This document shows, piece by piece, positions 1 to 12,857 of a stretch of DNA of 62,385 nt. The stretch covers positions 1 to 62,385 of the forward strand of contig QYAI01000149.1 in the NCBI GenBank assembly GCA_003988855.1, given 5' to 3'. Made by a program: the position numbers and the translations under genes. Position 1 is the stretch's first letter. Each line of letters opens with the position of its first letter. The DNA comes from Arachnopeziza araneosa (Eukaryota > Ascomycota > Leotiomycetes > Helotiales > Arachnopezizaceae). Under the pieces are notes generated by a model, which did not search any database, was not told where the DNA came from, and worked only from the letters and a program-made list of their open reading frames with translations.

Positions 1-1610
1 TTTAGGAGTTGACGACTTGATTTTCTGCAGTAGGGAGTAGCCTCTATTTATAAGCTTCTAGTACACTGTTGAAACGCCCTGTGACACGCCAAAATGGTGT
101 AACACGCTGAAACTGCCTCACAAGCTTATCATAGCGTTTTTTCAAAACCCAACAACGCTCTTACTAGATGCAAGAGATGGGATTATGTTAGCAAGGGTCA
201 TATTTGCAAAAGTATAAGATGTAATTTATTAAATTCCCAATTTAAATATGGACTCGGTAGACAGTATGTACGAACTAAAAAACTTGTAAAACTTAACCGT
301 TTGTACGAATAAAAAATGTGTATGATCCAGATAATGTGCACAAAAAACATCTTGTGGACATTTAGATGATCCCCTCATATTTCGGATAGCCTCTACCTGA
401 ACGTTCTTTTCCTACATTATCTAAAGAAATAATAAAAGTGCGGCCTTGAAACAGATCTCGATGTTTAGGGCAGTCGTCGCATAAAACAGCAGCTGAGACT
501 ACTAAATTCAGCGGCCATCTTACCAGAATCTTTCATTTACAGGGGCGAAGGTCGCGAAAAACAGCGACCAGCGCACCTGAATCCTAATTTGCTGTGTACC
601 ATTAGTTATAACATCTCCTTCTTTCCTTCCTTCCTTCCTTCCTTCCTTCTTTCTTTCTTTCTTTCTCTTCTTCTCTCCTTTTAATAAACAAGTAGTAAAA
701 CTATTGTATACAGCTATCTCCTGCTAAGTGTGTAGCAAATTTACTCTTTTACTTAAGAAGGAATTATTTTGTATTGTTAAGATATCTAACTACTACTACC
801 ACTACTGTTCGTGCAGGGTCGTGTTTGCATAAGGTGTTAATTCAGGCAGATATGAAGTAGCTCATAGTTACTAAGCAGAGCTGCAGAGCTAGGGCTTCGA
901 TAGAGCCACGGGGTTTGAAAAGCCTTAAATGTTAGGGAATTTAGTATTTCAATGAGTATTTTGGCTCCCAGATAGTAAGTTTTTTATTTTAGTGGGATAG
1001 GTTGATTGTGATGCGGATGTTATACTGTGCTGATGAGAGGACAGGCTTCTACGGGAAGATTCCCGCTTCGGAGGTATATCGGTTATTCGGCACAAGTAGA
1101 ACGGAACCTCTCTTGGTCTGTTCATTGGTAGCCTGATGTCGACGGTAATCTAGCCTGGTCTTGGTTTATGTTGACAATACTAAAAACGAATTTATTTTCA
1201 ATCACGTATTTGACAATATGCTACCCATAGTATGCGGAATTGGCGTCATAAATTGTAAGGACCAAATTTTACAGAGAAGGCATGATCTGTGGATCTGGTT
1301 AAAATGGAGCACGGTCCAGAGTCATTCAAGTGTTTGTGGTATATATTTTTAACGTTAAGCAGGATTGATAGCGCTTTCACAGTAAGGGATCTCAGGAGCT
1401 TATCTATTACATTCATATTAATTTTCGAAGTGTTCTACTGAAAGTTTTGGGTAGGCTTTGCTCTTCAATTGAAATTAAAAGCTTGGAATAATAAAACACG
1501 TCAAGGACACTGTTACCTAAATATTTTGCCAAACAAGGGCATACTCTATCAATTAACTATAATCAAAATGCTCGTTCTATCTCTACTGGACAAATAAGAA
1601 GGTTTTTGGA
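1..1610. other. AT-rich non-coding stretch
   Basis: No reading frame here has coding character. The longest is 63 codons and resembles nothing I know. The stretch is AT-rich and contains a pyrimidine microsatellite near 616-668. It may be a degenerated repeat or an intergenic region. Confidence 0.5.
616..668 (+). repeat. (TTCC)n/(TTTC)n microsatellite
   Basis: A CCTT tetranucleotide tract runs directly into a CTTT tract. It is a simple polypyrimidine repeat with no coding potential. Confidence 0.9.
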
Positions 1611-1614
1611 ATTA

Positions 1615-2202
1615 TTATGAGGGAGTTCGAGTCTTGAAAAATATATTCGTGCGATCAAAACCACTTCTAATCCAATCTCTATGTCTAATACTACTGAGTC
1701 TGATATTAGGTAGGGTGACAATCTCGATCCCGCCTAAGTCTATTAAAATCATTGACCTTGAATGTAGATCTTCGGATACTGGAGCAAAATTAGACTTCAT
1801 GCGATGATTGGAGTTTGGGCCAACATACTCTTCCCCCAGCCTTCTCATATATTCAATCTCCTTTTCCAACTCCTCTCTCAGCTTCTTCAATTTGGAACAA
1901 CCACGTGTCGAGTATGCAACTTTCCTTACTGCCTTTCCATACCCAGCGCCAAGTTTCAGACAATCTTCCATTTGGCCCACGAGGGCCCCACATCTTGAAA
2001 GTTTGAAATGCCAAATCTGTAAAGAGTTTGAAGAGATGAGGTATCGCTCCATGTCATCTTGGTTTATCTCGATAATACCTCGCAATTCTCTAAGAATTTC
2101 ATGAATTTCTTGCTTTTCTTCGGTTTCTGAGATACACCGGGAGATTCTAGTGGCGACAAATTCCGTTGCTGTAAAAACGTCTCTGACAGAGACAGGCGAC
2201 AT
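1615..2202 (-). CDS. Hypothetical protein, possible fungal STAND-type N-terminal domain
   Basis: The single open frame encodes 195 residues from the ATG at 2202; a longer version would start at 2229. The N-terminus (MSPVSVRDVFTATEF) and the following long helices with many Glu and Lys residues resemble the free-standing N-terminal helical domains that precede NACHT modules in fungal NLR-like proteins. No P-loop or repeat domain follows. It could be a stand-alone adaptor-like protein or the remnant of a larger gene. I do not recognise a specific family, and the similarity is an impression rather than an alignment. Confidence 0.4.
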   Translation of the reverse strand: MSPVSVRDVFTATEFVATRISRCISETEEKQEIHEILRELRGIIEINQDDMERYLISSNSLQIWHFKLSRCGALVGQMEDCLKLGAGYGKAVRKVAYSTRGCSKLKKLREELEKEIEYMRRLGEEYVGPNSNHRMKSNFAPVSEDLHSRSMILIDLGGIEIVTLPNIRLSSIRHRDWIRSGFDRTNIFFKTRTPS

Positions 2203-2297
2203 CTTAGATGAATAAGAAGGAAGGTGCAAGATATGGCAGTGAAAGTTTTGTTGAATAAAGTCTTCGAGAGAATAAATATAACCAGGATAAGAGAATC

Positions 2298-2808
2298 TTA
2301 GATATATGATCTAAAGTAGGCTTGTGATCTGAGGTGGCGTTGCTGAGCTGGTTTGCTTCGACTGGGAATTCTGGTTTGTATATAAACCCATTGGAAGTAC
2401 AGACCAACGATTTTCTGTCCATCAAGTAAGTCCAAGGTCAATGGCTTGTTTCTAATCAAGCTCCTGCAAATGAAATTTTTTGGTGCGCAACGGCGGCTGG
2501 TGTTTGAAGGTCGAAACAGGCCCAAGCTCAAAACTTAATGAAGTGCTTTCGGAATACTGCTCCTCAAAGAGACATTGTTTTATTGGTAAGACTAACTGAC
2601 TCGACTTCCTTGTGTTAGAAACTATTGAATCCAGCCGTCTGAAACGAAACTTTCTAATGAGAGACTTGATCTCCCTCAGGAAACTGATAGATTCCCTGGA
2701 GACAAGCAAAAGAACCGGCCCTGAATCACCTTGAGTACCTCCTACTTTTAGAACAAAGGCGCTTGCAGTCTGTGTGATCTCTATTTTTAGGTAGGGTGCT
2801 GCTGACAC
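2298..2808 (-). pseudogene. Decayed hypothetical ORF upstream of the 195-aa frame
   Basis: A 118-codon frame at 2808-2452 and an overlapping frame at 2531-2298 carry pieces that look like one protein broken by a frameshift. One segment, PLTLDLLDGQKIVGLYF, resembles the short ubiquitin-like segment seen in many fungal hypothetical proteins. No single uninterrupted gene could be built. It could also be a spliced gene whose introns I failed to place. Confidence 0.25.
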
Positions 2809-3012
2809 AGGACTTTTTCATCAATTCATCACTGGGTCTTCAAGGCGATTAGGTTTGTTCAAGAATTCACTTAAGTATGGAAATTTTAAATGAAACGATA
2901 GAGAATAGGATAAAATATTTAACATTGGGTACTGCAAAGAATTTTTATCAAGCATGCTTCAGCGTTGACAAAGTCAGTTTTGAGATGATGAAGTTATCTA
3001 ATTACAGCATTC

Positions 3013-4852
3013 TTAGGACTCATATTTCCAAGTAGTCAGTTTGAAACAATCTTGGGGCACTCCCTCCTGGTAAGCCTTGAAAGTAAACATAGATCTTCCT
3101 CTACAGTTCACCTCAAGGCAGTACTTTACTTTTCTCCATTTATGCTTGGGTAAAATCACGTCCACTCTCCAAATTAGATTTCCCACCCTCTGTCCGGGAT
3201 GTTTTTGCAGCATGGCTACTGATTCCGGCCTTGGTTCTTGGATCGATTTCCAGTGAACGATCACAATGTGGTGGACACTCTCTGTTGCGGAGGAGAACGT
3301 GAATTTCTGATCCCAAGTTGGAGACTTTGATATAATGGATTAGTGTATAATTCATGAAGTGAGGAACTACGTACCTCTACCCAGGTCATTTCTTGGGTTT
3401 CTGTAGCAGTACATGGGCCGGAGCATCCTACACTGATTGAATTAAGAAAGTCATTCATCATTTCCCGCATGCGAAAAATTCCGTGGCCCATAACTGTTGC
3501 GTGACGCCTTGAAAGATTAGAATGTGAGTACTTGGAAGGACCATATACTGACCCCAGTGCCGTTGAGGAGGGTGCTTTGATTGGAATATCCGGGTAGCGC
3601 ATTCTGAGGTATTGCAGTAGGTATGGCATCGTGCCTCCTCCGCCAGAAAGAGCAATGAGATTCTATACGATTTTCAAATTCATATCGGTTAGCAGTGCTA
3701 GAGAACAGCTCACTGGTTTCATATCAGAAGAGGTTTTTTCCTTCAAGTCAACGAGAGTCGCATCGATCTCGGCAGAGAGTTGTGCTAGGAACTTCTTGAA
3801 TAGAGTTGCCATAAATTGGCTAGAAGAATTAGCGATGAACGTCTTGTTATCTCCGAGATGTATGGAATGTGGGCGGGAAATATATTTACCTTGACAGTAT
3901 TATCTTCCGACCTTGAAATGATACATCGCCTGAAGGATCCTCCCATGTCGTGAGATCTCTATCCGTTGTCAAGATGGTAGAATTAGATCCATTGAATTCC
4001 TGCAGACCACGCCACCAGTCTAAACTTCTAGTTAGACCAGCGAAGAATACTTTCGAGACCTGATTGTCAGTCGCCGCCAGTTTTTCTCTCATGAATTTTT
4101 GGAATTCTATATCAATAATTCTGACACTGGCATGAATAGATCCGGTTCCGGACATGTGGAACACCCGAGGTGTTAGTGAAGAAGAGTCTTGACGAGACTC
4201 CATGATTGTGAATGCCGTATCACACGTAGCCCCACCGATATCGCAAGTGATGGCCCAAGTGTTCTGCTTGAACTGCAAATAATCTGCTAAAAATTCGCAG
4301 CTGGCTTGTGACTCGGTAATGTCTGTGATGACTTTGGAGTCGGGAAGAATGTTTGTGAGAACTTTGTAGGCAAGAACTCTAAAGTCTGCTTGAGTCGAGT
4401 CCGTCCAACCACCTGGCATTGTCAGATACCATGTCACGCTAAGTTCCTTCGTTGTCGCCTTTTCTTTATCGAGTATGATATCAACAATCGCTCTTCCAAA
4501 GCAATCAAGATAATCTGCAATATTCTTTTGAACTTCTGGCGATGTGCCTTCTAAGATCGCTGTCTTGAATTCCCGGTTGGAGTTCAAGTTATTGCAGCAA
4601 TCATTCCCCCAAGCAAGTACTTTTCCATTGTCCCCATAGAGAAGAGTTGTCGGTATTTTGTCGATTTGGTAGGACTTGATCACTGAAAAGGGTTCCGAGA
4701 GTGGATAAACGAAGTATTCAGCTGCTAGAAGCTGTTAGCTGATGGGTGAGAGAGCGAGGAATAAGTGACCATGTGAGCGTACCAGTCCCAGTCATGCCGA
4801 AATCAATGTCGATGCTTGTGATCAACTTTCCTGTATTCATTTTCACGGACAT
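3013..4852 (-). CDS. HSPA12-like Hsp70-family ATPase-fold protein, five exons
   Basis: Exons are 4852-4783, 4721-3890, 3819-3714, 3662-3375 and 3306-3013, together 530 codons (529 aa). Introns are 51-86 nt, and the third contains a GCTAAC branch site. The product shows the actin/Hsp70 ATPase fold. The phosphate-1 loop is IDFGMTGT near residues 17-23, split by intron 1. The phosphate-2 loop is CDIGGATCDTA near residue 180, and the adenosine motif LSGGGGTMPYL is near residue 342. The C-terminus lacks a canonical Hsp70 peptide-binding domain, as in the HSPA12 group, which is expanded in filamentous fungi and poorly characterised. A second start at 4840 is possible. Expected location is cytosolic, since no signal peptide or TM segment is visible. 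Confidence 0.8.
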
Positions 4853-6177
4853 ACTTTTCAATCGGCAGTTGTTGTATATGGTAGAGGTAAAAGTTTGGTG
4901 TGTATGAAAAGTATGAGACGATAATGTTAAGGTGGCAACTGGAGTCAGGATCACACTTTCTGGAAGTTCAGCAGCTCTTATTATCCTGCCTAGAATCTAA
5001 GACTGTGAATTTCCATATTGTAGAGTTCACTCATCCTGAGAATATCTGATTAAGTTTCGGGATCTTGCATCATCTCAAAGTGATTTCCAGCTAGTTCCCG
5101 AAGCTATGAGGGAATCCCCCCTCGCTCCCTTTGCCGAAACATCAAATGAAACATGAAACAGAGACCGAATGACCAGAAAGAAAGAGGTTTAATCAATCAG
5201 GAAAATAAGGAACGCTGCAAGCAATTATTGATGAGGCTGGAAGACTGGAGGGCGAAGTTACGACCGGAAGTACTGTACAGCGCCAATCGAATACGCCAGT
5301 CAATGCGGATTCCGGTTACGTGTATCTTCATTCTCTTGAATTCTATGAGATCTCTGTTGTATCGAAACCTTGTGAGTCTTGGATCGGCGATAGATATAAG
5401 GAGTACATCACTTCAATCTCTTCTTTGACCAATGGCCAATGAGGACGGCAGTAGGAGCAGCCGCTTTAATTGGATTCATATGACGCAAAGTAGTGCCATT
5501 TTCAGAGATTCTTGATCCGTTCTTCTGAGTTTTGAGGACTAGCATCCGATATATCATCATCTCAGATGACCCACCACTTGCCGAGCTTACGAATATAAAA
5601 CACGGATTTATTTCCACTGCACGAGTCAATGGGAAGATACAGGAACCACTCAAAAGCCTAATTTGGGAACTCTCTATCCAAATGAGTAGAATTGATTCAG
5701 AGCCAGGGACACCAATATCCTGTCTGTCTTACTCAAGGAGAGGATTGGCTAGCTTCAGGCAGTAGGAGTGGCAGGTTTCAATAAAAACCGAGGATGGTTT
5801 GTCTATTACAGCGCTACCCTTGATATACAGAACTTTGGTACATTCGTAACTTTTGTCAACTTGCCTTCTACTCGAACAATTGTCGGTCGAATATACCCTA
5901 GCCGTGGTGCAAGCGGAGTAATATTCTTTGTCTCAACTAGAGGGAGGCTGCAGTCACACCCCGCTGCATTAAGAACTTCTTTATCTTACGTGGCAGAAAC
6001 TTACTTGCTTTGTGTCAGTGAAAACGTAAAGAAATCAACATCTCCTCAGCATTGCAAATCCACCTTACCCTTCCTAAAATTCAAAAGGTCCTTCAAGAGT
6101 TCGACCTGTTATTCCGTCAGTATTTCACTCGCACCAATTCAATCTGTTTCCTCGAAATAGACCCTCTGCACATAACC
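4853..6177. other. Intergenic region, no supported gene
   Basis: Several short frames on both strands (up to about 130 codons) overlap one another and show no recognisable motif. The stretch holds the divergent promoters of the Hsp70-like gene (minus) and the membrane protein gene (plus). Confidence 0.5.
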
Positions 6178-7297
6178 ATGACGCCAGTCGCCCTGGCTCT
6201 TTTGACCACACTTTTGCCAACGCTCCTCATCATTCTCTTATTGACTATTCTCTCTCTGCATCTACACTTCAAGCTCAAGGCTGTGCGCGCACCACACGAG
6301 AAACTTGAGTTGCAGCCACAACCTACAACAGAGAGGCAATCAGAGCCTGAATTGCCATCACCAATCCCTCCACCCCCACCAATTGACCTCATTCAGTGGC
6401 CTCATCTATCAGATGAAGCAGAAGATCCATCTTGGGGGCTTGACTTTTTGGGTATTTGCGATGCTTTTCATTGGGAATGCACCATGCACCCGAATCCTCC
6501 CAGGTATCCGAACACGGAAGAATGGGTGAAGGAAAGGTTGGATGCAATCGGATACAATCGTATGTCTCCACAACTTATTATGAAGTTGCTTGCCGGGGGC
6601 TATGGGTTTGACGGGGTTCGCGAAGAGACTTTGGGCCATATCATGTTCGCAGTTGGATTTGCGAAGACAGATTTTGAGAGCGAATCATCCTCCACTGTGT
6701 TATCGTTCTCTCCGGAATTCAAGAGAGATCTTGTGAAGGGATTCAAGGTACTCGAGGGAATACCGTGTAAGTTCCATCAGCCCCTCACAATCTGCGTGAC
6801 TAACTAGTCAAGTTGGCTCTGAGTATTCGAAATATCTGTCCAAGATCCCGGCCCAAATCATGAACGACTATGAAGTCATTGACAAAAGTAAACTCGACAA
6901 AGTCATCGAAGATTTCAGCATGCTATTCGTTCCATTCTTCGAGTTTTGGAATAACAATGTAACCTATCCCGATGGTAAACCATTCATATGGGATCTCGAA
7001 GATTTAGTTTCTAGAACATTCAAGTGCCTTGTCGAGTTCAGACTCAGAATGCTGGTATCACGTCAACGATTCGAGTTCAAATGGCTTGAGTCCACTGAGA
7101 AGACCTTCTATAACCGACCGGAACTATGGTCGTACCTAGGAGAGGACGGGCTTCTACTAGAAGAGCCGAGATGCCATGGTAGCAGCGATATCTTCGATTT
7201 CGACGATGATCGCAAGGTCACTCACAGGCTGGGAGCATCAAAGCAGAGGTATATATCTGGAAAAGAAAAAGAAACTGCATTGCCAAGAATCGAGTAA
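6178..7297 (+). CDS. Membrane-anchored hypothetical protein, two exons
   Basis: Exons 6178-6766 and 6813-7297 give 357 aa. The 46-nt intron has a GTAAGT donor and a CTAAC branch sequence close to the acceptor. Residues 4-28 form one strongly hydrophobic segment (LALLTTLLPTLLIILLLTIL) followed by a basic stretch, which fits an N-terminal signal anchor. A Pro-rich linker, SPIPPPPPIDL, lies near residues 61-71, and the rest is soluble and acidic with no motif I recognise. An in-frame upstream start at 6052 would add 42 residues and bury the hydrophobic segment, so I prefer 6178. Function is unknown. Confidence 0.65.
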
Positions 7298-8061
7298 TGG
7301 TTTCTCTTTGTTTAGGGTTTTGGTCGCAAATGTTGGACTTCATGATTTCAAATTTGTATGAATGGGTGGATGGTCAAATTGGCTCACCAACTCTCGTTGT
7401 CTATCGCAGTCCCAATTTGTCGAAACTCTCTTGGTTATGGGTATAAAGTGTGTGCAAGCTTGATGTATTCTGAGAGAAGAGTTCTATGCTATATAACTTT
7501 GTTCTGGTTCTATCCTTCCTGTGTTGTCCCGTAACACTCTTTGAGCCCCCCCACCCCCCATTTGTTGAGATGGAGAGTCTCAGCGATCACCCGCAATTGA
7601 TTGATCAAGCGATACTGACCTGAGTTCCACACCGAGTTGTTGCTTACTGCCAATTTCCTTAGTCGCTTATTTGCAGGGCATTTAGTGTATCGAGGCCCTG
7701 TAATCAACCAACTTTTGACCGCGACCTCCGTACAGCAGCGGGTATTCAGGAGGAAATGCCTGCTCTGATCATTCACATTGAGTTGTATGTGAGCTGGTCT
7801 GGGAGAAGAAGGACTGGACCGGAAGCCAAAGACGAGATTTTATGAGTCCGGAGGTGGAAATTATTTGAACTAGAAGAGACCGGCTGGTCGGTCACAATCA
7901 GTTGAAAACGCCGTCCTTCTTGAGCGATCAGGTAACTTAGATGTGCGGAATGATTGTAGAGAAAGATTTTACAAATCAAACATGGGAATAAATCTTAAGA
8001 GCATGATTTACCTGACACGGGAAAAAATATTAAATGGTATAAATCAAAGTAGGCCACTCTC
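7298..8061. other. Intergenic region between convergent genes
   Basis: This is the 3' flank of the membrane protein gene and of the NLR-like gene. Only short minus-strand frames (68-88 codons) without recognisable features are present. Confidence 0.6.
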
Positions 8062-11000
8062 CTAAGCAGCATCACGCTCCTTTTTCTCTCCATCCGCCTC
8101 CTCCTTAACCACCAACCCCCACTTCCTCCTGATACTATCTAACCATTCAGCCCTGTTCAAAATCTCCCCATCGACCTTGACCAAATCATCAGGAAGATCC
8201 TTGGGCGCACCAATAGAGATAGTAAAGACGTGATCGGAGTCGCACAATTTATAGGGCAGGGACCCATCTTGGTGTTTGGGGAAGCAGTCATTGCAGAAAT
8301 AAATATCCAAACAGTACGTGCACGTGTTCACGCTCTCTTTGTACTCGGACATCTTGCGATTGCAGACGCCGTCGCAGACGCCCCAGTTCCAAGGCGTGTC
8401 GGGGTAGGCTGCTGGATCGAGGGTTTTGGAGTCGACTTGTTCGAGATCGGGGGTAGCTTTGGAGATCTCTTTCACATCTTCAGTGGGTAAATCTTTGGTA
8501 GCCTTGTCATTGGTGGGATCTCCCCCTGAAGAACCTTCCTCGGTTTTGGTTGTATCTGATTCTTCAGCATTCTCCGTCTTGGCTGTCGGCTCCAACAACG
8601 CCCTGATTTCCTTCTGGTAAAGCGACCGAGCAGCAATGCCATTCTTGAAATCTCCAGCTTTTGTCAGCGCGTCGAAGAGAATTGAGTATGCCTCATAATC
8701 ATTATCTTTATCTTCATCTTCGAGAAATGAAAGACCCAAGGCGATGCGGTCCCTGAAGAAAGGTCGAGCTGCCTCGTCATCCCCTTGAAGCCGATGGTAT
8801 AAACCAAGCAAGAGACCTGCATGGTAATGAGAGGGATCAATATCTGGAAGATGCTCTTGTTTCTCAAGTTCAACCAATTTCTCAAAGCCGTCGTTGCATT
8901 CTTCAGAAGATCCGCTCTTGTTGACAGCGCTCACCCAGCAGAGCTCCGCTTTTCTCTCTTTGGCGGATGCTGGGATCCAGTGATCTTCGTCTTCAAAGGC
9001 TTCGATAATTTTGTCATACGTTTGAAGAGCTTTATCATCTTCCTGGTTCTCTTCGTACAGTCTGGCAATTGCATCCAGCAAGCGCATTTTATCCGAGACA
9101 TCTGGCTGGTCGGGGTCACTCTTCTCCGTTGTCGACGAATTAATCGCGCTTTCGTAGGCTCGTTTTAAAAGGCCGATGTTATGAGTATATTGTGCTGCTC
9201 GTCTTATTTGATGATGCAAATCTGCAGCATCCTCTGATTTTAGAAATTCAGGTAGCTGGGATCCAAGTTTTCGAAGAGTGGCCATGGTAATTCTGTAAAG
9301 ACGCCCTTTGTATGAAAGTCGAATATACTGATTAATGAGGTCAAAAGAGTTTGGATACATCTGTAGCTCATCGTCCAAAGTTTTCAGCGCCTCTTTCACT
9401 CCTTTTTGGATGCCCGCTTCTCCACCATCTTGAGCTTCAGCATATTCTTGCTGCCAATCTGCAATGTAGATAGCACCTCGTCTTGAAGAGCCACCTTCAA
9501 CGTTATATTTCAACCTTCGAGATTCTTTCATCAGCTTGATTGCAGTCTCATAATCCTTCTCGTCTGCGTGGTAATATGCGAGAACAAAGTACGCTTGGCC
9601 GAAGTCGGGATCTATTTTGATCGCAGTCTCCCAATCCGCTACGCCGGCCTTGAGTCCCCCAGCCAGCTCTTCTAGCACATAACCCAGTCTTGTGTACCAC
9701 AGTGCTGTCTTCTCAAGTCCAGCCCATTCTATAACTTGTCGAATTTCCTCTGGGTTTAATTTCTGGGCCTTGTTGTAAGGGTGAGTCGTATCTGCATCTA
9801 ACGGAGCCAGCGGTTGCTCAAACTTGACATTTGTTAGAAAGCAGTGGGACTTCTATAAACGGTACTCACAAGTAGTTTGAAACCATACAAGAACATGAAA
9901 TAGAATATGCTCGAGTTGTTGATTTCAAAGTCCTGGTCCTGGAGCAACTTCTTACCGAACCAATCACAAACTGGCTTTAAAAGTTTCTCTTGATTGGTGA
10001 CATCCGCCTTGTTGATCCATTCGACATCTTCCTTGGGTAGGTTCTTTTGAACATCATTGTCACTGATCCACGCCCAAACCTCGTCAATGGCTCCATTAGC
10101 AACGAACCAAGTAGGCCAGAAAGATGTTTCTTTGGCTAAACCTTCAATACAATTCTCATTGCGGAAAACTTGGAGCAGAAGTAACACAATTTCAAGCTTC
10201 TCAGCGGGTGAAGCCGATGGCCTTGCTATAGTGAGATGTTCATGGAAGTTGGATACAGCGTAGCTTAGTAATTTTTCTGTGCTGTCGGGTCTCCTTGACT
10301 TTTTTGGGTTGTCTTTGGAGCACAACGCGAGCAAGCAGGTGTGAGCAATCCTCAAATGAGCCGCGGGGCGACTCACACCAATTGACATGTTCAACTTCGC
10401 ATCTTTTGCGGTTTCCGAATTCCGGAAGTAGGTGGCGATGGAAGCGTGTGCCAATTTTACCTTTTGGGTGCTTTCAGTAAGCGCAGGTTGATCGGCCGTG
10501 ACCAAGCTCGAAGCCCACTGGCCCTTGTGATCACCAATTATCGAAAAGTATGCCGAAAATTCTCTAGAAATCTTATCTCGAATGTCGAGGAACTCGCCAT
10601 GCTTCGACTCCAATCCCATAGCAGCATTCAGTTGCTCCAGAGTCAGAGGTTGGTCGTACCCGTACAAGACCCAAGCTAGCAGACGGTTCAAATCTTCTAT
10701 ATCTTGGGCTGTATGCGTGTCACCAAAATGCTCAACTGTCTGGCGCAATATATTCTGAATGTTCTCAGGCGGGGCTTTTAGAACTTCATCAACGAGATCG
10801 ACATGATCCTTTTGCTGAAGTTGTTTAATCAGCAAGGTGGCCACTATATAAATTTTTAGCAGGAGATTTTTTTGCATAGGATAGCAGAGTGCCATACTTT
10901 CAAAGACTCCATGGGTAGTTTGAGCAAGTCTTTTCACAGCGTCTTCCCGGAAGGATGGGTCTGCTAATGCTCTTCTTAATTTCTTGGACTTCTCTATAGA

Positions 11001-12857
11001 AGCTGAGATGAAGATTTCAATATCTCCATGGTTCTTTTCTTCGCTGATTGAGATAGTTGGCATTGAAGAGCTCCATTCAAATTCCGAAATCTCGTCCTTG
11101 ACAGGGTTTGCTTGAGAGAGTATGACGAATTTGATCTTGGGTGCATTGCCCGTTGCTGAAGTTTTGGTAACCTCTTCTATTAGACTGTAGAAAACAGATC
11201 GATCAGAAGGAGGAAGGTTGTCCACTCCATCAATGACCAGAAAGACAGGATGACCTTTCAAATCGGTAAAATGAGGAAGGTTGAAGAGCGAATTCCATAC
11301 TGATGGGGCTGGTGTTGAGTCATCTCTGGGAATATCTCTCTTCAACTTGGTTAATCGGTCTGCAAGATAAGTCTGGTACTTTTTATCATCTTGACAAAGT
11401 TGCCAGCAGATGGTTCTTAGCATCTCATTGATACATTGATTGTCTATTAACGCTGGAGTCTCGTCCTTGTCCTCATTCTTAGCCGTGTCAGGTTTAACTT
11501 CAGTGTTGGTGCTATCTGAGTTGGAGCTGGTTGGGTCGTCAGATTCGGCTACGCCAGAGTAATCGAAGAAGTAAGCAGCCACAGCGGCTTTGGAGACGTC
11601 GCTGTCTCCCAGTAGGTGAGACGGCCCAAAATTCTCCGAGATCTTGGCAGCTAGGTGTGATTTTCCAACTCCAGATTGACCATAAATCCATAAAATTGGA
11701 TCTTTGGACGTTTCAGCCCAAGCTGAAAATTTCTTTCCCCCAATCTCTTCTTCAAAGATCCACTCGCAGGTTCCGGGGGTGGTAGACTTGTGAAGTTCCT
11801 TGAAACGATCAGCAATAGAGAAATCCGGTTTCAGAAATCCACGCAAGGCATCACGGCTATCCACTTTGATTTGTTGCAGTGCTGCTTTCGAGTCTGTATT
11901 ATTTTAGTATGGTAACTTGGCCTGGACAGGTGAGAATCACCTAAGGAAGTGTTTGGTTGCTTGTCCTCTCCCTTTTCCTTTTCTTTTGACATCAACGATA
12001 ACTTCTTCATTATCATGTTTCGCGTCTCAAGAACCTGATCGGAGATATCTGAGACACCGACTAGGAGCTTGTCGGATTTGTCTTGTAGCTCATCAACTGC
12101 AACATATGTAGCGCCGATTGTTGTTGAATCGCGCCCTTGGGCAAGATCTTTCAGCCTGGCTAGGGCCGCTCCAGCCTCTCCACCTCCAGCACCGGCCAGA
12201 GTCAGAACGAAGGCCTCTGCGTGACAATCATGATTAAAATATCTTCATGGTGCGGATGAATGACCTACTGAGGCGTCCTCGCTGAACGTAGTAAGTTGAG
12301 ATTCTACAAACATCCAAGATGGCGATGAGGCTTCCGACTATAATATCCTGAAGTTCAACAGCCAATTGTCTAGCTTTGACAAGCAGAGAAATTTGAACCA
12401 TGTGCTCATTGCACCGGTAGAATAACTGGGCCATAGCATCAAGATCTGCTTCAACCTTTTGTCCTACACTGAACAGATACATGACTGCGCTGAATACCAT
12501 GGGGGCAGCGGGCGAGAACATGCCACCAATTGCGCTAGCCTGCCCTCCGATGACTTGAATGGGGCCAGCCATATCTGACAAGACGTCAAAGATCTTATGA
12601 TTCTTCGACCGCATCGCCGAAAATTCTGACTGGCTCCTGGAGATGCCTGCCCTGAACTGATCGACTGACATCCCCTTTGGCGGCGGCGGTTTCGACACGA
12701 CAATCTTGTCCGAGTCATTGTCTTTATCACGGTGACGAAAAAGTCCTTTCTTCTTCTTCTCTTCCGTTTGCAAGTCGATCTGCTGCTGGGTGTTGTAGTA
12801 TTCCTGAAACGCCTGATCCCAGAGGACCTTCAGTCTGAGTTGGCTCTCTTCCGCCAT
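8062..12857 (-). CDS. NLR-like STAND protein: Goodbye-type N-terminus, NACHT, TPR-like helices, C-terminal Cys/His module
   Basis: Exons 12857-12269, 12216-11941, 11893-9870 and 9822-8062 sum to 1550 codons (1549 aa); introns are 47-52 nt. Residues 1-200 resemble the fungal STAND N-terminal Goodbye domain. A helical linker follows. The NACHT core has Walker A GQSGVGKSH near residue 360 and Walker B VFLVIDGVD near 505. From about residue 965 onward there are TPR-like helical pairs, for example the segment with DPDFGQAYFVLAYYHADE. The last about 120 residues contain a Cys/His-rich module (CDGVCNRK, CTYCLDIYFCNDC) that looks ZZ- or RING-like. Such proteins act in fungal non-self recognition and regulated cell death, with NTP-driven oligomerisation through NACHT. 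The frame is fully open, so this copy looks functional, unlike the NACHT-ankyrin copy at 32.7-36.5 kb. Confidence 0.85.

Noticed and set aside
5768..6160. 130-codon plus-strand frame upstream of the membrane protein
   Set aside because: Out of frame with the downstream gene, without recognisable features or a matching splice site.
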